DNA from: an uncultured Bacteroidales bacterium
Lineage (GTDB): Bacteria > Bacteroidota > Bacteroidia > Bacteroidales > UBA932
Assembly: GCA_949289565.1 (NCBI GenBank)
Contig: CASEOO010000014.1
Location: 1-49,805, forward strand
Direction of reading: 5' to 3'
Length of the DNA stretch: 49,805 nucleotides
The notes beneath the pieces were generated by a model that worked only from the letters and a program-made list of their open reading frames with translations, ran no database searches and was not told the DNA's origin. The position numbers and the translations under genes were made by a program. This document shows, piece by piece, positions 25,463-34,963 of this stretch. Numbering within the stretch: position 1 is the first letter of the stretch; each line of letters begins with the position of its first letter.

Positions 25463-27178
25463 ATGGACGAGACGAGATTTTATTGCGAAAACGACAAGAG
25501 TTTTCACAGGGTGGAAGCAGGGACTGCCCTGAAAGAGATTTCCGACAGAATCTGCCACACTGTGACAGACGAAAAGACCGGGCTGTCGATACCTGTCCTG
25601 GCAGCGCTGGTGGACCATCAGCTGAAAGAGCTGGAGTTTCCTGTCGTAATGCCCCACAAAGTCGAATTCATTGGCTACAGCCATCCTGACGGACGGAGGA
25701 CATATGTGCGGTCATTATGCTTTGTGCTGCAGCATGCCGCCAGGGATCTGTATCCGGACAAGACCTTGTATATAGAATATTCTTTGCCAAGCGGGCTGTA
25801 TTGCGAACTCCGCGAGCAGACTGCCAATGATGACGGCATCCTGCCGGTGTATTTCCTCACTGATGACGAAATCGAAAAAATCAAGGAGCGTATGCAGGAA
25901 ATCATCGCCGCCGACCTGCGTTTCCACAAGGTGAAGATGACTGCAAGCGAAGCGGGGAAACTTTTCACCGAGAACAGCCAGCCGGCCAAGGCAAGCCTGC
26001 TGGAGTCATTGGGGAAATTCAACTACAGCGTATATTTCCTGGGAGGGGACGCAGATACATTCTACGGGCCGCTGGTCCCTTCTACCGGCTACCTGAAAAT
26101 ATTCGACATAGTCGGCTTCAACAATGGATTCTGCCTCCAGTTCCCTGAAGAAGGCAAAATAAACAAGGTGACACCGCTGAAAAGACAGTCAAAACTGGCG
26201 GCCACCCTGCAGGAATATGCCAGATGGTGCGAAATCACTGGCGTGCGCGGCGTCGGAACTCTGAACAAAGTGATATCGGACGGAAATGCGGTGCAGCTCA
26301 TAAACATAGCCGAAGCTCTTCACGAGCGGAAATATGCCGACATAGCGGACATGATATACGAAAGGCATGACAAGGCTCGCATCATCATGATTGCAGGCCC
26401 GTCAAGCAGCGGGAAAACATCCAGCTCCAAGAGGCTTGCAATACAGTGCAAGGTCCTGGGCATGAATCCGAAAGTGATCGAGCTTGACAATTATTTCGTA
26501 GACCGCGAACACACGCCTAAGGACGAAGACGGGGAATATGATTTCGAGTCTCTGCATGCGATGGACCTGGATCTTCTGAACTTCCAGCTGAATGAACTGA
26601 TAGCCGGCAAGAGCGTGGAAATCCCGTATTTCAATTTCAAGACAGGAAAACGTGAATTCCGAGGTGAAATGCTCCACCTTGACGAGAACGACATACTGAT
26701 CATGGAGGGAATCCATGCTCTGAATCCTGAAATGACATCAGCTGTGGACAACTCACACATTTTCAGGGTGTACGCCTCGGCACTTACATCCCTTTCGCTG
26801 GATGAGAACAACAATATCTCCACATCTGACAACCGCCTGCTCCGCCGCATTGTGCGGGACAACAGAGTCCGCGGGGTGACTCCGGAAGACACGATAATGA
26901 GGTGGCACAGCGTACGCCGCGGGGAGAACAGGAACATCTTCCCTTTTCAGGAGAATGCCGACGCGGCTTTCAATTCAGCACTGATTTTCGAACTGCCTCT
27001 GCTGAAATATTATGCTGAGCCGCTTCTGCGGAGAATAGCGCCCAGCTCACCGGCTTACACCGAGACTGTCAGGCTTCTGAAATTCCTGGATTATATCGTG
27101 GCGCTCTCGCCTGCAGAGATAGCGGCTATCCCGCCGACGTCAATCATGCGTGAATTCATCGGCGGGCAGATGCTGTGA
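25463..27178 (+). CDS. Nucleoside (uridine) kinase-like protein with TGS-type N-terminus
   Basis: A 571-residue protein with a C-terminal phosphoribulokinase/uridine kinase domain. P-loop GPSSSGKTS is at 312-320, the substrate region VIELDNYFVDREHTP follows, then MEGIHALNP in the place of the Walker B-like strand. The N-terminal part resembles a TGS domain joined to a threonyl-tRNA-synthetase-like second domain (HKVEFIGYSHPDGRRTY, then FHKVKMTASEA). This architecture is common in Bacteroidota and clostridia and is usually annotated nucleoside kinase; the role of the N-terminal part is unknown. The ATG at 25463 is preferred to a TTG at 25433. It is 44 bp behind uvrA. Confidence 0.85.
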   Translation: MDETRFYCENDKSFHRVEAGTALKEISDRICHTVTDEKTGLSIPVLAALVDHQLKELEFPVVMPHKVEFIGYSHPDGRRTYVRSLCFVLQHAARDLYPDKTLYIEYSLPSGLYCELREQTANDDGILPVYFLTDDEIEKIKERMQEIIAADLRFHKVKMTASEAGKLFTENSQPAKASLLESLGKFNYSVYFLGGDADTFYGPLVPSTGYLKIFDIVGFNNGFCLQFPEEGKINKVTPLKRQSKLAATLQEYARWCEITGVRGVGTLNKVISDGNAVQLINIAEALHERKYADIADMIYERHDKARIIMIAGPSSSGKTSSSKRLAIQCKVLGMNPKVIELDNYFVDREHTPKDEDGEYDFESLHAMDLDLLNFQLNELIAGKSVEIPYFNFKTGKREFRGEMLHLDENDILIMEGIHALNPEMTSAVDNSHIFRVYASALTSLSLDENNNISTSDNRLLRRIVRDNRVRGVTPEDTIMRWHSVRRGENRNIFPFQENADAAFNSALIFELPLLKYYAEPLLRRIAPSSPAYTETVRLLKFLDYIVALSPAEIAAIPPTSIMREFIGGQML

Positions 27179-27197
27179 GAATGACTGCGGGGAGGTG

Positions 27198-28175
27198 TTA
27201 TTTGGTGAACAAGTCTTTTATGCCGCCGATAGAGCCAAGCATCGACGTAGCTTCATACGGCAGATAAACAGTCTTGTTATCCTGACCGCTCACCATCTCC
27301 TTCAGAGTGTCTATATATTTGATTGCCAGCATATATGATGCCGGATCTGATTTTGTATCACGAATAGCTTCAGCTATCTTGGCGATCGCCGCGGCCTCTG
27401 CCTCTGCCTGCAGGATTTTCGCCCTGGCCTCGCCCTCAGCCATCAAAATCTGGGACTCCTTGTCAGCCATAGCCTTGTTGATCTGAGACTCTTTTTCACC
27501 TTCCGACTGAAGTATGGCGGAAGTCTTTTCTCCCTCAGCCTTCAAAATCTTTGCACGCCTCTCCCTCTCTGCCTGCATCTGCTGCTCCATGGCGTCACGG
27601 ACACTTTCCGGAGGAGTGATATCCTGAAGCTCCACCCTGTTCACTTTCACTCCCCATTTGTTTGACGCCTCATCCAGCACTGCACGAAGCTTCGAATTTA
27701 TAGTGTCGCGCGAAGTCAGGGTCTCGTCCAGCTCCAGCTCGCCTATCACGTTCCTCAATGTTGTCTGAGTCAGCTTTTCGATGGCATTTGGCAGATTGTC
27801 TATCTCATACACAGACTTGAAAGGATCAGTGATCTGAAAATACAGCAAAGCATTGATCCGGGTCGTGACATTGTCCTTGGTGATGACGCTCTGCTCAGGA
27901 AAATCATAGACCTGCTCTCTGAGATCTATCCTGTCTGACATCCTTACCATCACTCTGTTCTCCCCGTCGAAGCCCTCGCGCACATATCTGACATAAATCC
28001 GCCGGGGCTTGTCGATTATCGGCCAGATGATGTTGATGCCTGACGGCAATGTCGAATGATACTTTCCAAGTCTCTCGATGACCTTTGTTTCACCTTGCTG
28101 GATGATTTTAAGGCCAGTCAGCGCGAAAATAATCGCAATGAGGGCAATAAGCCCTACGATGATAAGTGTTCCCAT
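27198..28175 (-). CDS. SPFH/stomatin-like membrane protein
   Basis: A 325-residue protein with an N-terminal membrane anchor (residues 1-22) and a prohibitin-homology (SPFH) domain at about 25-190 (GETKVIERLGKYHSTLPSGIN, DYPEQSVITKDNV-like). A long Ala/Glu-rich coiled coil follows (about 195-275, KAEGEKTSAILQSEGEKESQ). It resembles QmcA/YbbK and paraslipins, which organise membrane microdomains and often pair with NfeD. It is 70 bp downstream of an NfeD gene on the same strand. A housekeeping membrane role is likely; no precise function is known. Confidence 0.9.
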   Translation of the reverse strand: MGTLIIVGLIALIAIIFALTGLKIIQQGETKVIERLGKYHSTLPSGINIIWPIIDKPRRIYVRYVREGFDGENRVMVRMSDRIDLREQVYDFPEQSVITKDNVTTRINALLYFQITDPFKSVYEIDNLPNAIEKLTQTTLRNVIGELELDETLTSRDTINSKLRAVLDEASNKWGVKVNRVELQDITPPESVRDAMEQQMQAERERRAKILKAEGEKTSAILQSEGEKESQINKAMADKESQILMAEGEARAKILQAEAEAAAIAKIAEAIRDTKSDPASYMLAIKYIDTLKEMVSGQDNKTVYLPYEATSMLGSIGGIKDLFTK

Positions 28176-28245
28176 ATAAATAAATTTCTGACAATAAATT
28201 CAACCATGGCCAACAATTCTGCAGTACCGCCAGGCACATGCAGAT

Positions 28246-28683
28246 TCATTTCTTTTTGACAGTCAGCACAACGCTGTCCACATTCTCTACAGTCACTTTT
28301 TCACCTTTGGCGATATCTGTCCCGTCGGCGGAAACAGCCTTCCAGTCATCTCCGTCTATGGCTACTCTTCCAGTATTGTCCGCCGGCGAAATACGTTCTG
28401 AAACAGTTCCCTCCCGTCCTCTGAGAGCATCGACTCCGCTCAGACGCTCAGGCTTGCCAGTTTTTTTGAAAGCCTTGATCAGCAGCGGCCTCACAAAAAT
28501 GAACGCCAGCAAGGTCACAGCCGCGAACCAAATCAGCTGTCCCTCAGCTCCTGCGCCGCATGCAGAAGCTATGGCCGCCGCCAATGCCCCTATCGACAGG
28601 CAGATGACAGCAAATCCCTGAGTGAAAATCTCCACTACCACCAGTATCAAGGCCGCAATGACCCACATATGCCAAAGTTCCAT
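28246..28683 (-). CDS. NfeD-family protein
   Basis: A 145-residue protein with about three N-terminal membrane segments (MWVIAALILVVVEIFTQGFAVI, then LSIGALAAAIASACGAG and LIWFAAVTLLAFIFV). A C-terminal OB-fold domain follows (LRGREGTVSERISPADNTGRVAIDGDDWKAVSADG). The motif GxVxxxGxxWxAxS is diagnostic of NfeD. It lies upstream of the SPFH gene, its usual partner, and the OB fold is thought to support the SPFH assembly. The ATG at 28683 is preferred over a TTG at 28689. Confidence 0.9.
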   Translation of the reverse strand: MELWHMWVIAALILVVVEIFTQGFAVICLSIGALAAAIASACGAGAEGQLIWFAAVTLLAFIFVRPLLIKAFKKTGKPERLSGVDALRGREGTVSERISPADNTGRVAIDGDDWKAVSADGTDIAKGEKVTVENVDSVVLTVKKK

Positions 28684-28832
28684 AACCAATAATGAATTTA
28701 TTCTGTTTCCAGATAGAGACTTCGTCTAACTGACGTTAAATATAATCAAAATTTTTCAGGCCTCTGCCATGATATATGAATATTAAGAAAAAGTCATTAA
28801 CTTTATCCAATATTGACACTAACAACTATAAC

Positions 28833-30338
28833 ATGAAAAGAAAATCATTGATGCTCCTGCCTCTTGCAGGTGCAGGACTTGCAGCCTGCAGTTCAGCAGG
28901 CACTTCCGTACAGAGGCCGAATATCATACTCATAGTTGCCGACGACCTCGGGCTAGGAGATGTCAGCGCTTATGGAAGCCAGACCATTTCCACGCCGAAC
29001 ATAGATTCTCTGGCAAGGAACGGCATCATGTTCACAAACGGATATGCAACTTCCGCCACTTCGACACCAAGCCGCTATGCCATGTTCACCGGACTATATC
29101 CATGGAGGAATGCAGATGCTAAAATATTGCCTGGAGATGCGCCGCTGATCATACCGACGGATATTCCGACCATGCCTAAGATGATGCAGGAGGCAGGATA
29201 TGCCACTGCAGCCATAGGGAAATGGCATCTGGGCATGGGAGACGGGAATGTGGACTGGAACCAGCATATCAACCCAAGTGCAAATACAGTGGGATTCGAC
29301 TACACATGCCTGATAGCGGCCACAAACGACCGCGTGCCAACTGTCTATGTTGAAAACGGCCTGGTCGAAGGGCTTGATCCCGACGATCCTATATATGTGG
29401 ACTATGAGAAGAATTTTGAAGGAGAGCCTACTGCACTCACAAACCCTGAGATGCTTAAAATGAACTGGTCCGTGGGGCACAATTTCTCCATAGTGAACGG
29501 AATACCGCGCATAGGCTACATGAAGGGAGGAGAAAAAGCCAGATGGGTAGATGAAGAAATGGCTGATTATTTTGTGGGGAAGGTCAAGAACTGGGCCGCA
29601 AACCTGGAGCCAGGCAAGCCGTTCTTCCTTTACTACGGGCTTCATCAGCCGCATGTTCCCCGCGCCCCTCATGCCAGGTTCGTGGGAAGCACCACTCTCG
29701 GTCCGAGAGGTGACGCTGTCGTGGAAGGCGACTGGTGCGTAGGCGAAGTGCTCGCATATATGGAAGAGAAGGGACTCATGGAGAATACGATAGTGATTTT
29801 CACCAGCGACAACGGTCCTGTCCTCAACGACGGATATGCCGACATGGCAGAGGAAATGCTTGGCGGGCATGACCCGCGAAACGGCACACGGGGAGGGAAA
29901 TACAGCCTTTTCGACGGAGGCACGCATATTCCTCTGATCATTTACTGGAAAGATCATATCGAGCCTCAGATTTCCGATGCCCTGGTATGCCAGATGGATT
30001 TGTTCGCCAGCCTTGGAGACCTGATAGACGGTAATGTTCCTGAAGGTCTGGACAGCCAGAATACCTTGCATGCATTTCTCGGCATATCAGACACAGGCAG
30101 AAAGAATCTTATACACGAGGCTGAAGGCCGCCTGGCACTGCGTGACGGCGACTACACTATGATTCCTCCATATGAAGGGCCTGAAAGGAACTATTCGAAA
30201 AACGAGCTCGGGAATCTGCCTGACTATGCGCTCTTCAACATGAAGGAAGATCCGTCGCAGATGACTGACATAGCGTCAGAAGAACCTGAACGCCTCGAAG
30301 CCATGAAAAAAGAATTTTCAGAAATCACAGGAAGATAA
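28833..30338 (+). CDS. Type I sulfatase lipoprotein, serine-type active site
   Basis: A 501-residue sulfatase of the arylsulfatase A (S1) family. The N-terminal lipoprotein signal ends at Cys19 (LAAC), so it is probably outer-membrane anchored or periplasmic. The metal site begins with VADDLG (Asp37-Asp38). The active-site motif is STPSR (77-81), so Ser77 would be the residue converted to formylglycine by an anaerobic sulfatase maturase. The continuation IGKWHLG and the TSDNGP segment are also typical. The start at 28833 gives a clean signal peptide; the frame is open from 28776. There are no SusC/SusD or glycosidase neighbours, so the glycan or other sulfate ester target is unknown. It precedes ftcD by 38 bp. 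Confidence 0.9.
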   Translation: MKRKSLMLLPLAGAGLAACSSAGTSVQRPNIILIVADDLGLGDVSAYGSQTISTPNIDSLARNGIMFTNGYATSATSTPSRYAMFTGLYPWRNADAKILPGDAPLIIPTDIPTMPKMMQEAGYATAAIGKWHLGMGDGNVDWNQHINPSANTVGFDYTCLIAATNDRVPTVYVENGLVEGLDPDDPIYVDYEKNFEGEPTALTNPEMLKMNWSVGHNFSIVNGIPRIGYMKGGEKARWVDEEMADYFVGKVKNWAANLEPGKPFFLYYGLHQPHVPRAPHARFVGSTTLGPRGDAVVEGDWCVGEVLAYMEEKGLMENTIVIFTSDNGPVLNDGYADMAEEMLGGHDPRNGTRGGKYSLFDGGTHIPLIIYWKDHIEPQISDALVCQMDLFASLGDLIDGNVPEGLDSQNTLHAFLGISDTGRKNLIHEAEGRLALRDGDYTMIPPYEGPERNYSKNELGNLPDYALFNMKEDPSQMTDIASEEPERLEAMKKEFSEITGR

Positions 30339-30376
30339 GCCTCTCATGTCCATTAAATCCAGGAAAAATCAGCCAT

Positions 30377-31408
30377 ATGGAAAGGATTGTAGAATGTGTA
30401 CCGAATTTCAGCGAAGGCCGGGACATGGAAGTCATCTCCCGGATAGCAGAAGCCATATCCGGAACAGGTGGTGTCAAAATTCTTGACATTGATCCTGGAG
30501 AAGCCGCGAACCGGACTGTCATAACATTTACCGGCAGTCCGGAAGCTGCAGCCGAAGCCGCATTCAGAGGAGTGAAAACCGCATCCGAATTGATAGACAT
30601 GCGCACCCACCACGGAGAGCATCCGCGAATAGGCGCCACTGACGTCCTGCCATTTGTTCCGGTATCGGGAATCAGCCTTGAAGAATGCGCAAGACTGGCC
30701 AGGGAGACTGCCAGGAGAATTTTCAATGAACTGGGAATTCCGTGCTGGTGCTATGAAGCGGCGGCCTTCAAGCCTGAGCGCAGGCGTCTGGAAGTCTGCC
30801 GCCACGGCGAATACGAGGCTCTTCCTGCCAAAATTGCCGACCCGGAGCTACGACCGGATTTCAGCCCTGATTTCTTTACAGAGACTGCAGCCCGCGCAGG
30901 CGCCACCATAGTCGGAGCGAGGAATTTCCTCATAGCCGTGAATTTCAATCTTGAAAAAGGCTGCCCGGTATCCATCGCTTCTGAAATTGCCGGCGATGTC
31001 AGAGAAAGCGGACGCACAGTGACGGATGCTGACGGCTCGAGACGACGCATCAAAGGAACATTGAAAGGGTGCAAGGCGATTGGATGGTATATCGAAGAAT
31101 ACGGCATTGCTCAGGTATCAATGAACATCACTGACATTGCGGCGGCACCGCTGCACATAGTTTATTCTGAGGTGAAACGGGCGGCGGAAGCCCGAGGGGC
31201 GCGGGTGACTGGGACAGAAATCATAGGTTTGGTGCCTAAAAGATGCCTTCTGGATGCAGGAAAATACTTCCTCGGCCTGGAACAGGGCGAAATGGACACA
31301 GCTCACGGCAGACAGGATGCCGATGAAGACATGCTTCTGTCAAAAGCTGTCGAAGCCATGAACCTGGACGAACTCAGGCCATTCGACATCAAAGGAAAAC
31401 TGCTGTAA
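30377..31408 (+). CDS. ftcD: Glutamate formimidoyltransferase
   Basis: A 343-residue enzyme that moves the formimino group of N-formimino-L-glutamate onto tetrahydrofolate, a step in histidine breakdown. The N-terminus IVECVPNFSEGRD and THHGEHPRIGATDVLPFVP are diagnostic; His82 in GEHPRIGATD is the catalytic His known from the mammalian protein. It has only the transferase part, without the cyclodeaminase half found in the bifunctional protein, as in most Bacteroidota. It lies downstream of the sulfatase gene and stops one base from a convergent glycosyltransferase. No other hut gene is in the window. Confidence 0.94.
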   Translation: MERIVECVPNFSEGRDMEVISRIAEAISGTGGVKILDIDPGEAANRTVITFTGSPEAAAEAAFRGVKTASELIDMRTHHGEHPRIGATDVLPFVPVSGISLEECARLARETARRIFNELGIPCWCYEAAAFKPERRRLEVCRHGEYEALPAKIADPELRPDFSPDFFTETAARAGATIVGARNFLIAVNFNLEKGCPVSIASEIAGDVRESGRTVTDADGSRRRIKGTLKGCKAIGWYIEEYGIAQVSMNITDIAAAPLHIVYSEVKRAAEARGARVTGTEIIGLVPKRCLLDAGKYFLGLEQGEMDTAHGRQDADEDMLLSKAVEAMNLDELRPFDIKGKLL

Positions 31409-31409
31409 G

Positions 31410-32225
31410 TCAGAGCCACAGGCTGAGAATCCACGTGGCTAAATAACGGGGAACATACCCCGGGCGCTTGAGCATGTAATGGAAAAGGTAATAAATCTTG
31501 CTTTTGAAATGCTCAACCCGTGAAAAATGTTTTTTAAAAAACAGCCTGTTGGACTTCTCCACCTGAATGTCACGGCCGAACCTGCTCCATTTCGACATCG
31601 TGCTGCCACCCCCAAGGTGATAAATTTTAGTCCTTGCGTCTCTGACAGGGATGTTGTGACGCCATATTTCATAAAACAGGTCAAGATCTTCAGCAAAGAG
31701 GAAATAATCCTCGCACCAGCCGCCTATCTTCCGGAAATTCCGGGCTGATATGATGACTGAAGCTCCTTTATACCAGTACTGGGCCTTATCTGAACCGGAA
31801 TTCCAAAGCCGGATGTTTCTAAGCACCGGTATAGGCATCCTGTCGTTTTCAGGGGAGCCGTCGAAGTTCAGCAACGGGTTTATATACACGGCGTCTGGAC
31901 AGACATGGGCTTGAAGATAATCCTGAGTGATGCCGGGAGACAATTCCGTATCAGGGTTCAAAAAATGATAAATGAAGCCGGAAGCGGCCGCGGCGCCGAT
32001 ATTGTTAGCCTTCGAGAAGCCTGCATTTTTCTCTGATCTTATCAGCCTGAACTCCGGATCTTTCCAGAATTTCTCGCACATAGCTATGGAGTCATCAGTG
32101 GAATGATTGTCCACGACAATGGCCTCGAAATTTATATTTACATATTTTTTGATGCTTTCCAGACAGTTAAGCAATAGATTGGCTGTATTATAATTCACTA
32201 TTATTATCGAAACTACAGGTTTCAT
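31410..32225 (-). CDS. Family 2 glycosyltransferase (rhamnosyltransferase-like)
   Basis: A 271-residue inverting glycosyltransferase with a GT-A fold: VSIIIVNYNTANLLLNCLESI at the N-terminus, VVDNHSTDDS (nucleotide-sugar binding), EKNAGFSKANNIG, and the acidic FLNPDTELSPG in place of the DxD motif. FLFAEDLDLFYEIWR supplies the likely catalytic Asp. This pattern is typical of WbbL-like rhamnosyltransferases. It is the last gene of the three-gene glycan cluster, 15 bp after the flippase. Donor and acceptor are unknown. Confidence 0.88.
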   Translation of the reverse strand: MKPVVSIIIVNYNTANLLLNCLESIKKYVNINFEAIVVDNHSTDDSIAMCEKFWKDPEFRLIRSEKNAGFSKANNIGAAAASGFIYHFLNPDTELSPGITQDYLQAHVCPDAVYINPLLNFDGSPENDRMPIPVLRNIRLWNSGSDKAQYWYKGASVIISARNFRKIGGWCEDYFLFAEDLDLFYEIWRHNIPVRDARTKIYHLGGGSTMSKWSRFGRDIQVEKSNRLFFKKHFSRVEHFKSKIYYLFHYMLKRPGYVPRYLATWILSLWL

Positions 32226-32240
32226 ATCGGTTAAGATTAT

Positions 32241-33704
32241 TCATTGTTTTTCTTTGTTGCGGTCCAGTTTCAGAATTTTCAATATGGTATTTTTCACATC
32301 ATCATATTCATCATTTCTATATACACATTCATATGAAAATACAGTAATGGCCGCACCCGCACACAGCTGGGCGAGCAGAATAAGCCACTGCGGCCATGAC
32401 AGCCATGACAGGCAGAATACAATAGCGGCCATGACTGCTGAGACCACGAAATACGGAGCAATATCTTTCAGCTGGCTCGATACCGGATAATCCACAGACC
32501 TGGAAACCATCACAGCATATGCCAGATAAGAAACGGCAGATATAGCGACCGTGCTCCACAGCAGGGCCTCTATGCTGATGAAAATCCCGGCAAGCACAGG
32601 GACGGATGCCAGCGCAGTCTTCAGGATTTCAAGGTACAAGGTAGTATCAGAACGGCCGTTGGCATTGATTATATTCGCGCTGCATATCATCAAAGGTATG
32701 AAAAGTCCGGAGAAGCATAAAATCCTCAGATATCCGATGGCTGAAATCCACTGGCTTCCGGCAAGGGTCAGCACAAAAGATTCTGACACGGCGGCAAGTC
32801 CGAGCACAGCTGTGAACGAGATGAGCACGGTTGTCCTCAATATCTTTCTGTATGCCCTGACCTGCCGCTGCTTCTCATCTCTGATAGATGCAAGTACAGG
32901 ATAGGTGACACGCTGCATCACTATGCTTACATTCGAAGTGACCATGTTCCTGAACTTGTCTGCACGGGAATACTGTCCTAGAACGTATGGTGTGTAGACT
33001 TTTCCGATGATGAACGAATAAATCTCTGACCATAAAGTACTTATGATGGCAGTCAGCAGCAAGCGGCCGCCGAACGAGAACATGTCTCTGAAAGAAGATA
33101 TGGAGAACACGCACCTTGGCTTCCATCTCGAGCACACCCACAAGAGCACCGTTGTGAGTGCAAGTCTCGACAGCTGCATGGCCACCAGGCTCCACAGTCC
33201 GAAGCCATCAGCCGCCATCCATATGCCGGCCGCCCCGCCTGCCGATGCAGAAAGGACAGACACTATAGCCTGCGTGCGGAAATCAAGTTTCCTGACCAGA
33301 ATGACTTTCTGCACTATGCTCAACGCGGTGATGACAAGCGACAGCCCCAATATTCTGACCACGCCGCAGAGCACCGGCTGCCCGAAGAAATCAGCTATCG
33401 CCGGAGCTTCGAAGAAAAGCACGGCATATAAAACGAGAGAGGTCAGAAGATTGAAATAGAATACTGTATTCAAGTCTTTCTCATCCACTGTCTTCTTTCT
33501 GGTCAGCGCACCAGTGAAGCCGCTGTCCACCAGAGAAGTCGACAGAGTGATGAAAATGGATGTCATGCCCACTATTCCGAATTCCTGAGGAGTCAGCAGC
33601 CGGGCCAGGACCAGATTCACCACGGCGAGGATTCCTGTCCCGCCGAGATTGTCTATGAAGCCCCATTCAACCCCTTTTGCCGTTTTCTCCTTCAGATTCT
33701 CCAC
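32241..33704 (-). CDS. Polysaccharide flippase, MOP superfamily (Wzx/WzxC type)
   Basis: A 487-residue inner-membrane protein with about 12-14 hydrophobic segments, moving lipid-linked oligosaccharides across the membrane. The start KEKTAKGVEWGFIDNLGGTGI and VLARLLTPQEFGIVGMTSIFI are typical of the WzxC/TuaB branch. It sits between two glycosyltransferase genes on the same strand with 13-15 bp gaps, so the three act on one surface polysaccharide. No polymerase (Wzy) or priming transferase is in the window. Confidence 0.9.
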   Translation of the reverse strand: MENLKEKTAKGVEWGFIDNLGGTGILAVVNLVLARLLTPQEFGIVGMTSIFITLSTSLVDSGFTGALTRKKTVDEKDLNTVFYFNLLTSLVLYAVLFFEAPAIADFFGQPVLCGVVRILGLSLVITALSIVQKVILVRKLDFRTQAIVSVLSASAGGAAGIWMAADGFGLWSLVAMQLSRLALTTVLLWVCSRWKPRCVFSISSFRDMFSFGGRLLLTAIISTLWSEIYSFIIGKVYTPYVLGQYSRADKFRNMVTSNVSIVMQRVTYPVLASIRDEKQRQVRAYRKILRTTVLISFTAVLGLAAVSESFVLTLAGSQWISAIGYLRILCFSGLFIPLMICSANIINANGRSDTTLYLEILKTALASVPVLAGIFISIEALLWSTVAISAVSYLAYAVMVSRSVDYPVSSQLKDIAPYFVVSAVMAAIVFCLSWLSWPQWLILLAQLCAGAAITVFSYECVYRNDEYDDVKNTILKILKLDRNKEKQ

Positions 33705-33717
33705 TTATCCTGCTCTT

Positions 33718-34872
33718 TTAATGTTTTCCAGCATGGGCCTTGTCCAGTACATTTCTGTATTCAGCCAACATGGTCTCCACATTTTTCTGCCAGTCATAAC
33801 GCTCCTCCGCCCTGCGCCGTCCTTTCTCGCCCAAAGACCAGCGTTCCTCTTCATTGACAGCAAGCCGGAACATCGCTTCCGCGGCGGCTTCAGCATTTTC
33901 TCTCGGTACAATGATTCCGGCTCCATTTTCCAGGATTTCCCTGAATCCGTCCGCATCTGAAGCTATAACAGGCACTGAACAAGCCATCGCTTCCACAGCA
34001 GAGACGCCGAAGCTTTCAGCGCGTGACAGGAAAACAGCCACATCTACGTCAGAATATATGCCCGGGACCTTATCATGCGGCACATCACCCAGAAAATTCA
34101 CAAAAGACGCCACGCCAAGTTCAGAAGCCAGACTCTCCAGGGCATCCCTGTCAGATCCTTTGCCGGCAATAAGCAGTCCGGTTTCAGCGACATTTCCAGA
34201 ACCGCGCACCGCCAGCATCTGCCTCATGCGTGCAAAAGCCCTGACCAGCAGGTCAATGCCATACTTATGCGACAAAGTCTTCACTGTACCGAAAACTACA
34301 CGTCTTCTGCTTCTGCGCGAATGGTCTGAAATCGTTCTGAAAATATTTAAATCTACGCCGAAAGGAGTGACTCCGATTTCCCCTTTATAATATTTCGAGG
34401 CCTCGGCGGCCATCATGCCGCTGGTAGACAAGACTCTGTCAGCCTGCTTCAGCATAAACTCCACAGCGAGCCTGTTCGTGAGAGACTGCCGGGGGAATTC
34501 ATATACATCGCTGCCCCAGACTGACATGATGAACGGATGGAAACCGGCCAGGGCGGCGGTCATTCCGTAACTTGTAGCATAATGCGCATGAAGAATATCC
34601 GGACGCTCTTTCTTAAGAAGATTTTTCAGCATTGCCACGGCTTTGGCATGAGCGGCCAAAGGCGACAGCAACGGGATATTTTTATGGAGTCCGTCATTTT
34701 TTTTGTACCTGAAAAGGTCAAAAACATATAACTTTATATTTCTCTTGTCATAAAAATCATCTGCTGCAGGCGTAATTGAAAACAAGACAATATCCACCCC
34801 GGCATCCTTCAATGACGACGCCCATCTTTTCGTATGTATGCTTCCTGCATCGGAAACCAGCAGAATTTTCAT
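33718..34872 (-). CDS. Family 4 glycosyltransferase
   Basis: A 384-residue retaining glycosyltransferase with the GT-B fold. The N-terminal lobe starts MKILLVSDAGSIHTKRWASSL; the C-terminal lobe holds VVFGTVKTLSHKYGIDLLVRAF, LLIAGKGSDRDALE and the nucleotide-sugar binding EXxxE-type stretch SRAESFGVSAVEAMACSVPVIAS. It is the first gene of the glycan cluster. Its start is divergent from ddh with 91 bp between them. Specificity is unknown. Confidence 0.9.
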   Translation of the reverse strand: MKILLVSDAGSIHTKRWASSLKDAGVDIVLFSITPAADDFYDKRNIKLYVFDLFRYKKNDGLHKNIPLLSPLAAHAKAVAMLKNLLKKERPDILHAHYATSYGMTAALAGFHPFIMSVWGSDVYEFPRQSLTNRLAVEFMLKQADRVLSTSGMMAAEASKYYKGEIGVTPFGVDLNIFRTISDHSRRSRRRVVFGTVKTLSHKYGIDLLVRAFARMRQMLAVRGSGNVAETGLLIAGKGSDRDALESLASELGVASFVNFLGDVPHDKVPGIYSDVDVAVFLSRAESFGVSAVEAMACSVPVIASDADGFREILENGAGIIVPRENAEAAAEAMFRLAVNEEERWSLGEKGRRRAEERYDWQKNVETMLAEYRNVLDKAHAGKH

Positions 34873-34927
34873 ATTCAGCCCCAGTGAAATTTCTGCGAAT
34901 TTAGGGATATTTCAGAATTTATTGAAT

Positions 34928-34935
34928 TATATTTG
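34928..34935 (+). promoter_or_regulatory. Predicted -7 element of ddh
   Basis: TATATTTG matches TAnnTTTG, 29 bp upstream of the ddh ATG. There is no exact -33 TTTG at the right distance. Confidence 0.5.
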
Positions 34936-34963
34936 TCATTATTAAACGTAAATACAAATAGAA

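Noticed and set aside
28833..31408. Polysaccharide utilization locus
   Set aside because: There is a sulfatase but no SusC/SusD pair, glycosidase or hybrid regulator; ftcD belongs to histidine breakdown.
31410..34872. Complete capsule or O-antigen locus
   Set aside because: Only two glycosyltransferases and a flippase are present; no polymerase, priming transferase, export or nucleotide-sugar genes.
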